NCBI GenBank assembly: GCA_021154985.1
Contig: JAJNQE010000016.1
Location: 1-43,741, forward strand
Source of the DNA: Hydrogenophaga sp.
GTDB taxonomy: Bacteria > Pseudomonadota > Gammaproteobacteria > Burkholderiales > Burkholderiaceae_C
DNA: 43,741 nucleotides
Direction of reading: 5' to 3'
A program made the translations under genes and the position numbers. The notes under the pieces are model-generated. The model made no database searches, had not been told where the DNA came from, and saw only the letters and a list, made by a program, of their open reading frames with translations. Positions within the stretch are counted from its first letter, which is position 1, and each line of letters begins with the position of its first letter. Below are positions 17,469-25,796 of the stretch, one piece after another.

Positions 17469-18206
17469 ATGCCCAAGCTGTTGCCCACCCTGTTTTCACG
17501 CTGGAGAACCCGCCTGCTGGCGCTGGTGGCGCTGCTGCTGTGCAGCGGCCACGCGCTGGCCAGCGAGACCGCCGTGCTCGAGAAGATGGCGCACGATTTC
17601 GTGACACCCGCCCTGGCCGACGCCCTGCCGAAAGACGGCGCCTCGCCCCTGCGTGCCGAGGTGGTCATGGGGTCGCTGGATGCGCGCCTCAAGCTCGCGC
17701 CCTGCAACCAGGTGGAAGCCCACCTGCCCAAGGGCTCCAGCCTCTGGGGCCGCAGCCGCATCGGCCTGCGCTGCGTGGACGGGCCGCGCCGCTGGACGGT
17801 GTATGTGCCGGTCACGGTGAAAGCCTGGGGACCGGCCTGGGTGCTCAAGCGCCCGGTGGCCGCGGGCGACACGCTGACTCAAGAAGATGCCGAAATCGCC
17901 GAAGTGGATTGGGCGGAGCAACGGTCGGGCGTGCTGGCCGTGCCCGAGCGCTGGGTGGGTCGGCAGGCGGCCTTTCCCCTCACACCGGGTCTCGCGTTGC
18001 GCGAAAACATGGTGCGCACCCCCCAGGCCTTCGCACCCGGCGCGCAGATCCGGGTACAGGGCGAGGGCGGCGGTTTCAGCATTTCGGCCACCGGGCGCGC
18101 GCTCACGGCGGGCATGGTGGGCGAATCCGCCCGCATCAAACTGCCCGGCGGACGGGTGGTCACCGGCGTGGTGCGGGACGCCCAGACCGTTGAACTGGCG
18201 CTGTGA
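17469..18206 (+). CDS. flgA: Flagellar P-ring chaperone FlgA
   Basis: 245 residues from the ATG at 17469; a GTG at 17460 is an alternative. It has a signal peptide (hydrophobic LLALVALLLCSGHALA). The C-terminal half is an SAF-type domain: KRPVAAGDTLTQEDAEIAEVD, then QAFAPGAQIRVQGEGGGFSI and GRVVTGVVRDAQTVEL. FlgA is the periplasmic chaperone for FlgI. It is divergently transcribed from flgB and followed by flgMN, the common proteobacterial arrangement. Confidence 0.93.
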   Translation: MPKLLPTLFSRWRTRLLALVALLLCSGHALASETAVLEKMAHDFVTPALADALPKDGASPLRAEVVMGSLDARLKLAPCNQVEAHLPKGSSLWGRSRIGLRCVDGPRRWTVYVPVTVKAWGPAWVLKRPVAAGDTLTQEDAEIAEVDWAEQRSGVLAVPERWVGRQAAFPLTPGLALRENMVRTPQAFAPGAQIRVQGEGGGFSISATGRALTAGMVGESARIKLPGGRVVTGVVRDAQTVELAL

Positions 18207-18264
18207 ACACGCTCTTTTCGACCCAACGGTCGAAATTTCGTGACAAGCGCCACAAGAGAATCCC

Positions 18265-18291
18265 TAAAGTTCGCGAATCCCGGACCGATAC
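18265..18291 (+). promoter_or_regulatory. Sigma-28 (FliA) promoter of flgMN
   Basis: TAAAGTTC (18265-18272), 11-bp spacer, ACCGATAC (18284-18291). This is close to the enterobacterial class III consensus TAAAGTTT-N11-GCCGATAA. It predicts transcription starting near 18298, about 35 bp before flgM. Such a promoter lets FliA drive its own anti-sigma factor. Confidence 0.85.
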
Positions 18292-18304
18292 AGTCTGAAC
18301 AAGG

Positions 18305-18318
18305 CCCCGACTTCGGGG
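18305..18318 (+). other. Hairpin in the flgM 5' leader
   Basis: CCCCG (18305-18309) pairs with CGGGG (18314-18318) around a four-base loop, immediately after the predicted sigma-28 start and just upstream of the GGAG ribosome binding site. It would form the very 5' end of the flgM mRNA, and may protect it or modulate translation. Confidence 0.45.
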
Positions 18319-18331
18319 TTTGGAGCGTGAC

Positions 18332-18655
18332 ATGAAAGTCGATTCATCACCGGATTCGTACATTGGTTCTGTGGCCGGCGGCCCCCAGAAGGCCACCGCG
18401 CCTGCGGCCGCTGAAGCCGGCGCTGCCGCCTCGGCCGCGAGCGCGGCCAACAAGCCCCAGGCCGGCGTGACCGTGACGCTCTCGGCGTCCACCACCGAGG
18501 CCCGCTCGGTGTCGGGCGGCAGCGAAGTGTTCAACGCCGACAAGGTCGCGGCCATGAAAGAGGCCATTGCTAACGGCAGCTTCCAGATCAACGCCGGCGC
18601 CATCGCCGACAAGATGCTGGCCAATGCCGCCGAGATGCTCGGCCCGCGCAGCTGA
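18332..18655 (+). CDS. flgM: Anti-sigma-28 factor FlgM
   Basis: 107 residues from the ATG at 18332, with GGAG 6 bases upstream. The N-terminus is low-complexity, Ala-rich and probably unfolded, as in known FlgM. The C-terminal FliA-binding part reads NADKVAAMKEAIANGSFQIN, then AGAIADKMLANAAEML. FlgM holds FliA inactive until it is exported through the completed hook. It sits between flgA and flgN and behind a sigma-28 promoter. Confidence 0.93.
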   Translation: MKVDSSPDSYIGSVAGGPQKATAPAAAEAGAAASAASAANKPQAGVTVTLSASTTEARSVSGGSEVFNADKVAAMKEAIANGSFQINAGAIADKMLANAAEMLGPRS

Positions 18656-18681
18656 TCTTCAACCCACCACCCGGGCACCCC

Positions 18682-19050
18682 ATGAGCACCCTCTCGACCA
18701 ACTACCACCCCTGGATCGGCTCGTTGCAGGTGGAGCTCGACGCCCTGGAAGCCGCCCTGCTGCGCGGTGATGCGCCCGCGGTGGAGCAAGCCAGCGCCGC
18801 CATGCAGAAGGTGCTGATGCAGGCCCCGCCCGTCATTGCGCTGGGCGAGCCCGGCAGCGAGCAGCAGCAGGCGCTGCTGACGGCCGCCGACCGCTTTGCC
18901 CGCCTGCGCCAGGCCGTGCTGCGCGCCAACGCCCAGAGCCAGCGCGCCGTGACCAGCCTGCTGCCCCAACACACCCAACAGCCCACCTACGGCCGCCAGG
19001 CGGGTGGGTCGTCCCTGCGCGGCGCCGGTCGGGGTTTCCTCTCGGCCTGA
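18682..19050 (+). CDS. flgN: Flagellar export chaperone FlgN-like protein
   Basis: 122 residues, mostly helical in appearance, with a basic Gly-rich tail. It begins 26 bp after flgM and is followed by an intrinsic terminator. FlgN proteins chaperone FlgK and FlgL before export; sequence conservation is low, so the call relies on helix pattern, size and position after flgM. Only a poor ribosome binding site is seen, so translation may depend on flgM. Confidence 0.8.
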   Translation: MSTLSTNYHPWIGSLQVELDALEAALLRGDAPAVEQASAAMQKVLMQAPPVIALGEPGSEQQQALLTAADRFARLRQAVLRANAQSQRAVTSLLPQHTQQPTYGRQAGGSSLRGAGRGFLSA

Positions 19051-19070
19051 GCCCCGCCGCGCTTCGCACA

Positions 19071-19093
19071 AACCGGCACCAGCCGGTTTTTTT
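19071..19093 (+). terminator. Intrinsic terminator after flgN
   Basis: Stem AACCGGC (19071-19077) with GCCGGTT (19082-19088), loop ACCA, followed by a T-run. This marks the end of the flgA-flgMN unit. Confidence 0.85.
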
Positions 19094-19095
19094 AC

Positions 19096-19140
19096 GCCTG
19101 TCTGGCCCTGGCCGGCTTTTGAGCCTGTCCGGCCCTGGCC
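19096..19140. repeat. Two near-identical 18-bp direct repeats, period 27
   Basis: GCCTGTC-T-GGCCCTGGCC (from 19096) and GCCTGTC-C-GGCCCTGGCC (from 19123) differ at one base. They lie in the 250-bp gap between flgN and the receptor gene. Function unknown; it may simply be GC-rich slippage. Confidence 0.5.
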
Positions 19141-19243
19141 CGCCGCTGGGCGTCTGCGCCTTGCGGCTCTTGCCCGCGCTGTCAACCCCTGCGAAATACC
19201 CGCACGCAGCCAAGGATGTTGACGCAACGAACCGCAACACATC

Positions 19244-19276
19244 TTTACACTGCGATCGCGAATTGTTCTTATTTGC
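19244..19276 (+). promoter_or_regulatory. Promoter with overlapping Fur box upstream of the TonB-dependent receptor
   Basis: TTTACA (19244-19249) as -35, 17-bp spacer, TCTTAT (19267-19272) as -10. The 19-bp sequence 19258-19276 (GCGAATTGTTCTTATTTGC) resembles the betaproteobacterial Fur-box pattern GCGAATGATAATCATTTGC, with intact outer arms. It covers the -10, so Fur-Fe(II) would block RNA polymerase. Confidence 0.65.
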
Positions 19277-19303
19277 GTAAACATTCCCATAGGAGACCCC
19301 GAC

Positions 19304-21544
19304 ATGCACCCGAACGGCCGCGCGCGCGCCCCTCTCAACCTCGCCCTGAATGGCAAGCAAGCCGCCGACCGCGCCCGAGAACGTTTTCCGGTGCACGCCA
19401 TTGGCTTGGCCGTGTCGCTGGCGACCGGCGGCAGCGCCCTGGCCCAGACCCCACCGGCCGCAACGCCATCGCTGCAGGAGGTGCAGATCATCGATTTCCG
19501 TGGCCAGCAGATGGACAGCCTGAAGTACTCGCGCGAGCTCAAGGACACGCCGCGCATCATCAGCGTCCTGCCCAGCGACCTGCTGGAGGAGCAGAACGTC
19601 ACCTCCATCAAGGACGCGCTGCGCAACATCCCCGGCATCAGCCTGCAGGCGGGCGAGGGCAACCCGCCCGGGGGCGACCAGCTCAAGATCCGCGGCTTCA
19701 ATGCACGCGACGACCTCAACGTGAACGGCACGCGCGATCTGGGCAACTACTTCCGCGATCCGTTCTACATCGACCAGCTCGAGGTGGTGAAAGGCCCGAA
19801 CTCCGCGTTTTCCGGGCGCGGCTCGGCCGGCGGCACGGTCAATTTCGTGACCAAGAAGCCCAGCCTGACGCCGTTCAACCGCGCCGAGGTCAGCGTGGGC
19901 ACCGACAGCTATTTCCGCGCCACGGCCGACCTGAACCGCCCGATCGACGACAACAGCGCCGTGCGCATCAACCTGATGACGCACCGCTCGGACAAGCCCG
20001 GGCGCGACGTGGCCGACGAAAGCCGCTACGGCCTCTACGCCGCCTACACCTGGGGTTTCAAGGAGAAGACCCAGATCACTGCCGACTTCCTGCACACCCG
20101 CCAGGACGACCTGCCCGACGCCGGCCTGCCGCTGGACCGCACCAACGTGCTGGGCAACGGTGGCGTGTTGCCGCCCGGCCTGGACTTCGACAACTTTTAT
20201 GGCCACACCGACGACTACAAGAAAGTCACGGTGAACCAGCTCGGTCTCACCGTGCAGCACGCCTATGCCTCGGGCCTGGTGCTGCGCAACCAGACCCGCC
20301 TGAGCCAGGTGGGCAACGACTCCGTCACCTCCTCGCCCCGCATCGTGAACGCGACCACGGCACGCGGTGACACCAAACCACGCGATCAGGACGACCAGGG
20401 CTTCAACAACCAGACCGACCTGCTGTTCAGCTTCAACACCGGCAGCGTTCGCCACGACATGGTGACCGGTGTGGAGCTGGCCCAGTACAGCTACGAGAAC
20501 CGCCGCCGCCGCGACACACAAGGCCCAACCACCTCGCTTTACAACCCGGCGCAGCGCCCGCTGGGTGCCGCCACCCCGGTGTACGACGGTTCGGTCTACC
20601 GCTTCGAGACGCAGGAGGTAGGTGTGTATGTGCTGGACACCATGGCCCTGAGCGACAAATGGGAACTCAGCCTGGGCGGCCGTTGGGACAATGTGGATGC
20701 CAAGGCCACACGGCGCGGGTTCACGGGCGCCAATGCCTCGGCCAACACTACGCACGAACGCGAAGACAGCGAGTTCAGCTACAGCGCTGGCCTGGTCTAC
20801 AAGCTGCGGCCCGACACCTCCCTCTACGCCGCCTATGGCAGCGCCTTCAATATCTCCGGCACCTTCGACCGCAACCAGGTGCAGCTCGCCGGTGGTGGCG
20901 CGACCGAGGCCATCGTGGGCGCGGGCTTCAGCACGCCACCCGAGCAGGTGCGGGCCATCGAGTTCGGCGCCAAGTGGGACATCGGCTCCAACCTCGACCT
21001 CAACATGGCGGTGTTCCGCACCGAAACCAGCGAAGGCCGCTTCCCCGCCGCCGTGGCCGGTGGCGTGACGATTCCCAACGTGGAATACCACATCAACGGC
21101 TTTGAGGTGCTGGCCGCCGGCAACGTCACCCCGCGCTGGAAGCTCTACAGCGGCTACACCTACCTGCAGTCCAAGGTCACCTCATCGCCCAACAACCCCT
21201 ACGCGGTGGGCCAGGAACTCGGCGGCACGCCCAGGCACTCGTTCAACGTATTCACCACCTACGACGTGAACAGCCAGTGGACGCTGGGCGGAGGCTTGCA
21301 GTACGTGGCCGAGCAGACCAGTGGCGTGCAACCCGCGGCCACCGGCAACCTCAAGGTCACCATCCCCAGCTACACCGTGGCCGACATTTACGTGACCTAC
21401 AAGTTCTCACCCAAGACGCAGCTGCGCCTGAACCTGTACAACGCTTTCGACAAACGCTACATCCAGCAGTTGGCTGAGGGCGGCGGGCAAGGCATTCCCG
21501 GCAGTGGGCGCCAGCTCATCGCCACCGTGCGGCACGACTTCTGA
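19304..21544 (+). CDS. TonB-dependent catecholate-type siderophore receptor
   Basis: 746 residues. The N-terminal tail leads into a signal sequence ending GGSALAQ, then a TonB-box-like stretch (LQEVQIID). The plug domain follows (NVTSIKDALRNIPGISLQAG, VVKGPNSAFSGRGSAGGTVN). A 22-strand barrel ends in a terminal aromatic residue (TVRHDF). An AGGAG ribosome binding site precedes the ATG. It transports ferric siderophores across the outer membrane using TonB energy. The linked PiuC-type gene and bfd suggest a Fiu/PiuA-like iron receptor. Substrate cannot be named from sequence alone. Confidence 0.9.
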   Translation: MHPNGRARAPLNLALNGKQAADRARERFPVHAIGLAVSLATGGSALAQTPPAATPSLQEVQIIDFRGQQMDSLKYSRELKDTPRIISVLPSDLLEEQNVTSIKDALRNIPGISLQAGEGNPPGGDQLKIRGFNARDDLNVNGTRDLGNYFRDPFYIDQLEVVKGPNSAFSGRGSAGGTVNFVTKKPSLTPFNRAEVSVGTDSYFRATADLNRPIDDNSAVRINLMTHRSDKPGRDVADESRYGLYAAYTWGFKEKTQITADFLHTRQDDLPDAGLPLDRTNVLGNGGVLPPGLDFDNFYGHTDDYKKVTVNQLGLTVQHAYASGLVLRNQTRLSQVGNDSVTSSPRIVNATTARGDTKPRDQDDQGFNNQTDLLFSFNTGSVRHDMVTGVELAQYSYENRRRRDTQGPTTSLYNPAQRPLGAATPVYDGSVYRFETQEVGVYVLDTMALSDKWELSLGGRWDNVDAKATRRGFTGANASANTTHEREDSEFSYSAGLVYKLRPDTSLYAAYGSAFNISGTFDRNQVQLAGGGATEAIVGAGFSTPPEQVRAIEFGAKWDIGSNLDLNMAVFRTETSEGRFPAAVAGGVTIPNVEYHINGFEVLAAGNVTPRWKLYSGYTYLQSKVTSSPNNPYAVGQELGGTPRHSFNVFTTYDVNSQWTLGGGLQYVAEQTSGVQPAATGNLKVTIPSYTVADIYVTYKFSPKTQLRLNLYNAFDKRYIQQLAEGGGQGIPGSGRQLIATVRHDF

Positions 21545-21552
21545 CGCGCCAC

Positions 21553-22233
21553 ATGCTGCTCGCCTTCGACAACATCCTCACCGCCGAAGAGCTGGCCGCC
21601 GTGCGCGGCCAGCTCGCCGGTGCGCCCTGGACCACCGGGCTGAGCGCCGGCCCGCAAGCCCTGCTGGTCAAGAAAAACCAGCAACTGCCGGAAGACTTTG
21701 CCGGCTTGCCCGAGCTGCGCCGGCTGGTGATGCGGGCCTTGAACCGGTCGCCGCTGCTGCTCTCGGCGGCCCTGCCGTTCAAGGTGGTTCCGCCCAACTT
21801 CAACCGCTACACCCCCGAGCACAGCCAGTACGGCTGGCACACCGACAGCACGCTGCGCTACCTGCCCGACGGCAGCGTGCTGCGCACCGACATCTCGGCC
21901 ACGCTGTTTTTGAGCGACCCCGCCCAATACGACGGCGGTGAACTGCACATCGAAGACACCCACGGCACCCAGCGCATCAAGTTGGCCGCCGGCAGCCTGG
22001 TGATCTACCCCTCGGGCTCGATCCACGAGGTCACGCCGGTCACGCGCGGCGAACGGCTGGCCTGCTACCTGTTCATGCAAAGCGTGGTGAAAGACACCGA
22101 GTGCCGGCGCCAGCTCCACGACATGGACCGGGCCCTGATGGACTTGCGCCAGCGCTGCGGCGACGCAGACCCGGCGCTGGTGCGCCTGACCGGGCTGTAC
22201 AACAACCTGCTGCGACGCTGGTCGGAGTGTTGA
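21553..22233 (+). CDS. piuC: PKHD-type Fe(II)/2-oxoglutarate dioxygenase (PiuC/YbiX family)
   Basis: 226 residues. The iron-binding triad is visible as H96-x-D98 in GWHTDS and H158 in SGSIHEV; R168 (TRGERLA) is the expected 2-oxoglutarate ligand. Length equals the family norm. The gene starts 8 bp after the receptor stop, so it is in the same operon. PiuC/YbiX genes are regularly coupled to siderophore receptors and repressed by Fur; the substrate is not established. Confidence 0.92.
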   Translation: MLLAFDNILTAEELAAVRGQLAGAPWTTGLSAGPQALLVKKNQQLPEDFAGLPELRRLVMRALNRSPLLLSAALPFKVVPPNFNRYTPEHSQYGWHTDSTLRYLPDGSVLRTDISATLFLSDPAQYDGGELHIEDTHGTQRIKLAAGSLVIYPSGSIHEVTPVTRGERLACYLFMQSVVKDTECRRQLHDMDRALMDLRQRCGDADPALVRLTGLYNNLLRRWSEC

Positions 22234-22315
22234 AACGGCGGGGCATTCCGAAACAGGCTGACTGAACATTCCCGCCCGGTGGCGCCATCCGCTGAGCGGT
22301 ATTGCAGATCTGAAT

Positions 22316-22334
22316 GCGATTCATTATTATTCGC
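22316..22334 (+). promoter_or_regulatory. Fur-box-like site upstream of bfd
   Basis: GCGATTCATTATTATTCGC, matching the reverse form of the betaproteobacterial Fur pattern at about 14 of 19 positions. It lies 24 bp before the bfd ATG, so Fur binding would cover the promoter. Bfd is commonly induced by iron starvation. Confidence 0.65.
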
Positions 22335-22357
22335 TGAGATTCACGGACCCTCACACC

Positions 22358-22576
22358 ATGATTGTTTGCATCTGCCGCCGCATCAGCGACAAGACCATTG
22401 CCCAGTGCGCCCGCTCGGGCATGGGCTTTGACGACATCCAGCTCGAACTGGGTGTGGCCACGCAGTGCGGCCAGTGCGAAGGCTGCGCCCGTGCGCTGTG
22501 GTCGGAGTGCTCGCCCCAACAGTCGGTGGCGCACATTTCGCGCGAGGTGGTGGTGCATCAGGCTGTTGCCGCCTGA
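22358..22576 (+). CDS. bfd: Bacterioferritin-associated ferredoxin Bfd
   Basis: 72 residues, the usual size. It carries the [2Fe-2S] ligand pattern C4-x-C6 and C37-x-x-C40, with a further C43. Bfd delivers electrons to bacterioferritin so that stored iron is released. It is separated from piuC by 124 bp containing a Fur-like site, so it is probably transcribed on its own. It ends in a strong bidirectional terminator. Confidence 0.93.
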   Translation: MIVCICRRISDKTIAQCARSGMGFDDIQLELGVATQCGQCEGCARALWSECSPQQSVAHISREVVVHQAVAA

Positions 22577-22598
22577 AACGGCTCGCGCCGCGCCAGTC

Positions 22599-22630
22599 AA
22601 CAAAAAACCGGCCAAGGCCGGTTTTTTGTT
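22599..22630. terminator. Bidirectional intrinsic terminator between bfd and livM
   Basis: A perfect 15-bp inverted repeat (22599-22613 with 22616-22630), including ACCGGCC/GGCCGGT. It has an A-run on one side and a T-run on the other, so it works for both convergent units. Confidence 0.92.
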
Positions 22631-22646
22631 GGGCGGTGCCGGGGCT

Positions 22647-23573
22647 TCAGCCCTTCTTCGCGCCGAAGCGGTGCTCGATCTCGCCCACGATGCCGCGGCG
22701 GAACATGAGCACACACACCACAAAGGTCGCGCCCATGATGATGGACACCATGGAGCCCAGGCCCGAGAGGTAGTTCTGCATGGTCACGATGATGGCCGCG
22801 CCCACGGTCGGGCCCAGGATGGTGCCCATGCCGCCGAGCAGTGTCATGAGCACCACCTCGCCCGACATCTGCCAGCCGACGTCGGTGAGCGTGGCGATGC
22901 CGAAGGCGATCGACTTGGTGGCACCGGCCAGACCCGCGATGGTGCCCGACAGCACAAAGGCGACGAGCTTGTAGCGGTCGACGTTGTAGCCCAGCGAGAG
23001 CGCGCGGGGTTCGTTCTCGCGCACCGACTTGAGCACCTGGCCGAACGGCGAATGGATGATGCGGTAGATGAGCGCAAAGGCCGCCGCGAAGATGACCGCC
23101 ACCAGGTAGTACATCGCGGTGTCGTTGCTCATGTCGATCACGCCAAACAGCTTGCCGCGCGGAATGCTCTGGATGCCGTCTTCCGCGTAGGTGAAGGGCG
23201 CCTGCACGCAGATGAAATAGATCATTTGCGCCAGCGCCAGCGTGACCATGGCGAAGTAGATGCCCTGGCGGCGCACCGCCAGCCAGCCGGTGACGAGACC
23301 AATGAAGGCTGCGCTCACCGTGCCGGCCAATATCGCCAGCTCGGGCGTGAGCCCCCAGACCTTGGCGGCGTGACCAGACACGTAGGCCGCGAAGCCGAAG
23401 AACATGGCGTGACCGAACGAGAGAAGCCCGGTGAAGCCGATCAGCAGGTTGAACGCAGAAGCGAACAGCGCAAAACACAGCACCTTCATGAGGAAGATGG
23501 GATAACCCACGAAGGGCGCGACCAGCAGCACAAGAAACAGCACTGCAAAAACGATTCGGGTGGCTTTGGACAT
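22647..23573 (-). CDS. livM: Branched-chain amino acid-type ABC transporter permease LivM
   Basis: 308 residues with about eight to nine hydrophobic segments. The motif FNLLIGFTGLLSFGHAMFFG is typical of LivM permeases, as are VRRQGIYFAMVTLALAQM and the EAA-like region SVRENEPRALSLGYNV. It forms the inner-membrane channel with LivH. Its ATG overlaps the livH stop (TAATG), indicating coupling. Substrate is uncertain: many Liv-type systems in this group carry aromatic or dicarboxylic acids, amides or urea rather than Leu/Ile/Val. Confidence 0.9.
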   Translation of the reverse strand: MSKATRIVFAVLFLVLLVAPFVGYPIFLMKVLCFALFASAFNLLIGFTGLLSFGHAMFFGFAAYVSGHAAKVWGLTPELAILAGTVSAAFIGLVTGWLAVRRQGIYFAMVTLALAQMIYFICVQAPFTYAEDGIQSIPRGKLFGVIDMSNDTAMYYLVAVIFAAAFALIYRIIHSPFGQVLKSVRENEPRALSLGYNVDRYKLVAFVLSGTIAGLAGATKSIAFGIATLTDVGWQMSGEVVLMTLLGGMGTILGPTVGAAIIVTMQNYLSGLGSMVSIIMGATFVVCVLMFRRGIVGEIEHRFGAKKG

Positions 23574-24460
23574 TATTTCTCCCGGCCGAACAGACCTGCC
23601 GGACGGATCATGAGCACGATGACCATGATGATGAAGACCACGGTGGACGAGAGCTCGGCGTAGAACACCTTGGTGAGGCCTTCAATCAGGCCGAGCGCGA
23701 GACCCGTGAGGATGGAACCCAGGATGGAGCCCATGCCGCCGATGACGACCACGGCGAACACCACGATGATGATGTTGGAGCCCATGAGCGGGCTCACCTG
23801 GTAGATGGGCGCGGCCATCACGCCGGCCAGACCGGCCAGGCCCACGCCGAAGGCGTAGGTGAGGGTCACCATCAGCGGCACGTTGATGCCGAAGGCGCGG
23901 ACCATGTTGGGGTTTTCGGTGCCGGCGCGCAGGTAGGCGCCGAGCTTGGTTTTCTCGATCACGTACCAGGTGAACAGGCACAGGAAGATGGACACCAGCA
24001 CCACCCACGCGCGGTACTTGGGCAGAAACATGAAGCCCAGGTCAAAGCCGCCACGGAAGATGTCGGGCAACTCGTAGGGCTGGCCGGAGGAGCCGTAGAA
24101 CTCGCGGAACGCGCCTTCAAAAATGAGCGCCAGACCGAAGGTGAGCAAGAGGCCGTAGAGGTGGTCGAGCTGCTGCAGGCGGCGCAGCATGGTCATCTCG
24201 ATCAGGGCACCGATGGCGCCCACGGCAATGGGCGCGAGCAGCAGCGCGAACCAGTAGTTCACACCCGCGTAATTGAGCAACATCCACGCAACGAAAGCGC
24301 CCACCATGTAGAGGGCACCGTGCGCGAAGTTGACGATGTTGAGCATGCCGAAGATCACGGCCAGGCCCAGCGAGAGGATTGCGTAAAACGAGCCGTTGAC
24401 CAGCCCCAGCATGAGTTGCCCCATGAAGGCCGCGGTCGGCACACCAAATATTTCAGTCAT
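23573..24460 (-). CDS. livH: Branched-chain amino acid-type ABC transporter permease LivH
   Basis: 295 residues, highly hydrophobic. It has the LivH motif VNGSFYAILSLGLAVIFGML followed by NIVNFAHGALYMVGAF. The cytoplasmic loop ENPNMVRAFGINV contacts the ATPases, and VVIGGMGSILGSILTGLALG is conserved. It pairs with LivM. It starts 72 bp after the binding-protein gene, and that gap holds a strong stem-loop. Confidence 0.92.
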   Translation of the reverse strand: MTEIFGVPTAAFMGQLMLGLVNGSFYAILSLGLAVIFGMLNIVNFAHGALYMVGAFVAWMLLNYAGVNYWFALLLAPIAVGAIGALIEMTMLRRLQQLDHLYGLLLTFGLALIFEGAFREFYGSSGQPYELPDIFRGGFDLGFMFLPKYRAWVVLVSIFLCLFTWYVIEKTKLGAYLRAGTENPNMVRAFGINVPLMVTLTYAFGVGLAGLAGVMAAPIYQVSPLMGSNIIIVVFAVVVIGGMGSILGSILTGLALGLIEGLTKVFYAELSSTVVFIIMVIVLMIRPAGLFGREK

Positions 24461-24477
24461 TGCAGTCCGGGGAAATG

Positions 24478-24504
24478 GGGCGGGCCGTGAATCACGGCCC
24501 GCCC
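24478..24504 (-). other. Strong stem-loop between the binding-protein gene and livH
   Basis: A perfect 12-bp GC-rich stem (24478-24489 with 24493-24504) and a 3-base loop. There is no T-tract in either direction. In ABC operons such a structure often protects the binding-protein mRNA and lowers expression of downstream permease genes. Confidence 0.7.
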
Positions 24505-24532
24505 GGTCGGCTCAGTTCAACTCAGTTCAGGC

Positions 24533-25768
24533 TCACTTCTTCACGCCAGGGCACTGGCTCTGCGCGATCGGCAGAAACGCTTCGTCGCCCTTGATGGTGC
24601 CCTTGAGGTTGTAGTAATCCCAGGCGCCCTTGGACTCCGAAGGCTTCTTGACCTGGAACAGGTACATGTCATGCACCATGCGGCCGTCTTCGCGGATCTT
24701 GCCGCCCTTGGCGAACATGTCATTGATGGGCATCTCACGCATCTTGGCCATCACGGCGGCGGTGTCATCAGTGCCTGCAGCCTTGATGGCGTTGAGGTAA
24801 TGCAGGGTCGAGGAGTAGACCGACGCGTGGTTGGAGTTGGGCTTGCGGCCGTTCATGACCTTGCTGTACTTGTCGGCCCAGGCGCGGGTCTCGGCGTTCA
24901 GATCCCAGTACCAGGCTTCGGTGAGGTACAGGCCCTGAGCGGTGGGCAGGCCGATGGCGTGCACGTCGGTCAGCAGCATCAGCAGCGCAGCCAGGCTCTG
25001 CTTGCGGGTGATGCCGAATTCAGCGGCCGCCTTGATGCTGTTGACGGTGTCACCACCGGCATTGGCCAGACCGACCACTTTGGCGCCAGAGGTCTGCGCC
25101 TGCAGCAGGAAGGACGAGAAGTCACCGGTGGACAACGGGTGGCGCACGGCGCCCAGCACCTTGCCGCCAGCGGCCTTCACCACATCGCCGGTGTCTTTCT
25201 CCAGCGAGTGACCGAAGGCGTAGTCGGCGGTGAGGAAGTACCAGCTGTCACCACCGTCTTTCACGATGGCCTTGCCCACCACGTTGGACAAGGCAACGGT
25301 GTCCATCAGGTAGTGGATGCCGGTGGCGGGTGAGCAATCGGCGTTGGTCAGGCGGGCCGAGGCGGCGCCGGTGGTGATGGTGATCTTGTTCTTTTCCTTG
25401 CCCAGGGCCTGCACGGCCAGGGCCACGGCAGAGTTCAGGTTTTCCACCGAGATGTCCACGCCGTCGCGGTCGAACCAGCCCTGGGCCACGTTCTTGGCGA
25501 CGTCGGGCTTGTTCTGGTGGTCGGCGCTGATCACCTCGATCGGCTTGCCGAACATGGTGCCGCCGAAATCGGCCACCGCCAGGCGGGCGGCGGCCACGGC
25601 ACCGGGGCCACCGTAGTCGGCGTACAGGCCCGACATGTCGGTGAGCACGCCGATCTTCACGGCGTCGCCGGTGAGTTTGCCCTGCTGGGCCACGGCGAGA
25701 GATGCGCCACCGGCCAGCAAGGTGGCAAGCGCGGTGGTCACGGCGGTCGAAATCAGTTTGCGTTTCAT
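24533..25768 (-). CDS. Liv-type periplasmic substrate-binding protein
   Basis: 411 residues from the ATG at 25768, which has a GGAGA ribosome binding site. A Sec signal peptide (MKRKLISTAVTTALATLLAG, ending SLAVAQ) precedes VKIGVLTDMSGLYADYGGPG, the typical start of the periplasmic-binding type 1 (LivJ/amide-type) fold. It binds the ligand for LivHMGF. It is the third gene of the operon, after livG and livF. Ligand not deducible. Confidence 0.9.
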   Translation of the reverse strand: MKRKLISTAVTTALATLLAGGASLAVAQQGKLTGDAVKIGVLTDMSGLYADYGGPGAVAAARLAVADFGGTMFGKPIEVISADHQNKPDVAKNVAQGWFDRDGVDISVENLNSAVALAVQALGKEKNKITITTGAASARLTNADCSPATGIHYLMDTVALSNVVGKAIVKDGGDSWYFLTADYAFGHSLEKDTGDVVKAAGGKVLGAVRHPLSTGDFSSFLLQAQTSGAKVVGLANAGGDTVNSIKAAAEFGITRKQSLAALLMLLTDVHAIGLPTAQGLYLTEAWYWDLNAETRAWADKYSKVMNGRKPNSNHASVYSSTLHYLNAIKAAGTDDTAAVMAKMREMPINDMFAKGGKIREDGRMVHDMYLFQVKKPSESKGAWDYYNLKGTIKGDEAFLPIAQSQCPGVKK

Positions 25769-25796
25769 GTGGAAGTCTCCTCTTGGTGGAAGGGCG

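Noticed and set aside
18833..21091. 752-codon open frame antisense to flgN and the TonB-dependent receptor
   Set aside because: A high-GC shadow: the plus strand encodes a clear outer-membrane receptor and flgN with ribosome binding sites. The antisense product shows no recognisable domain.
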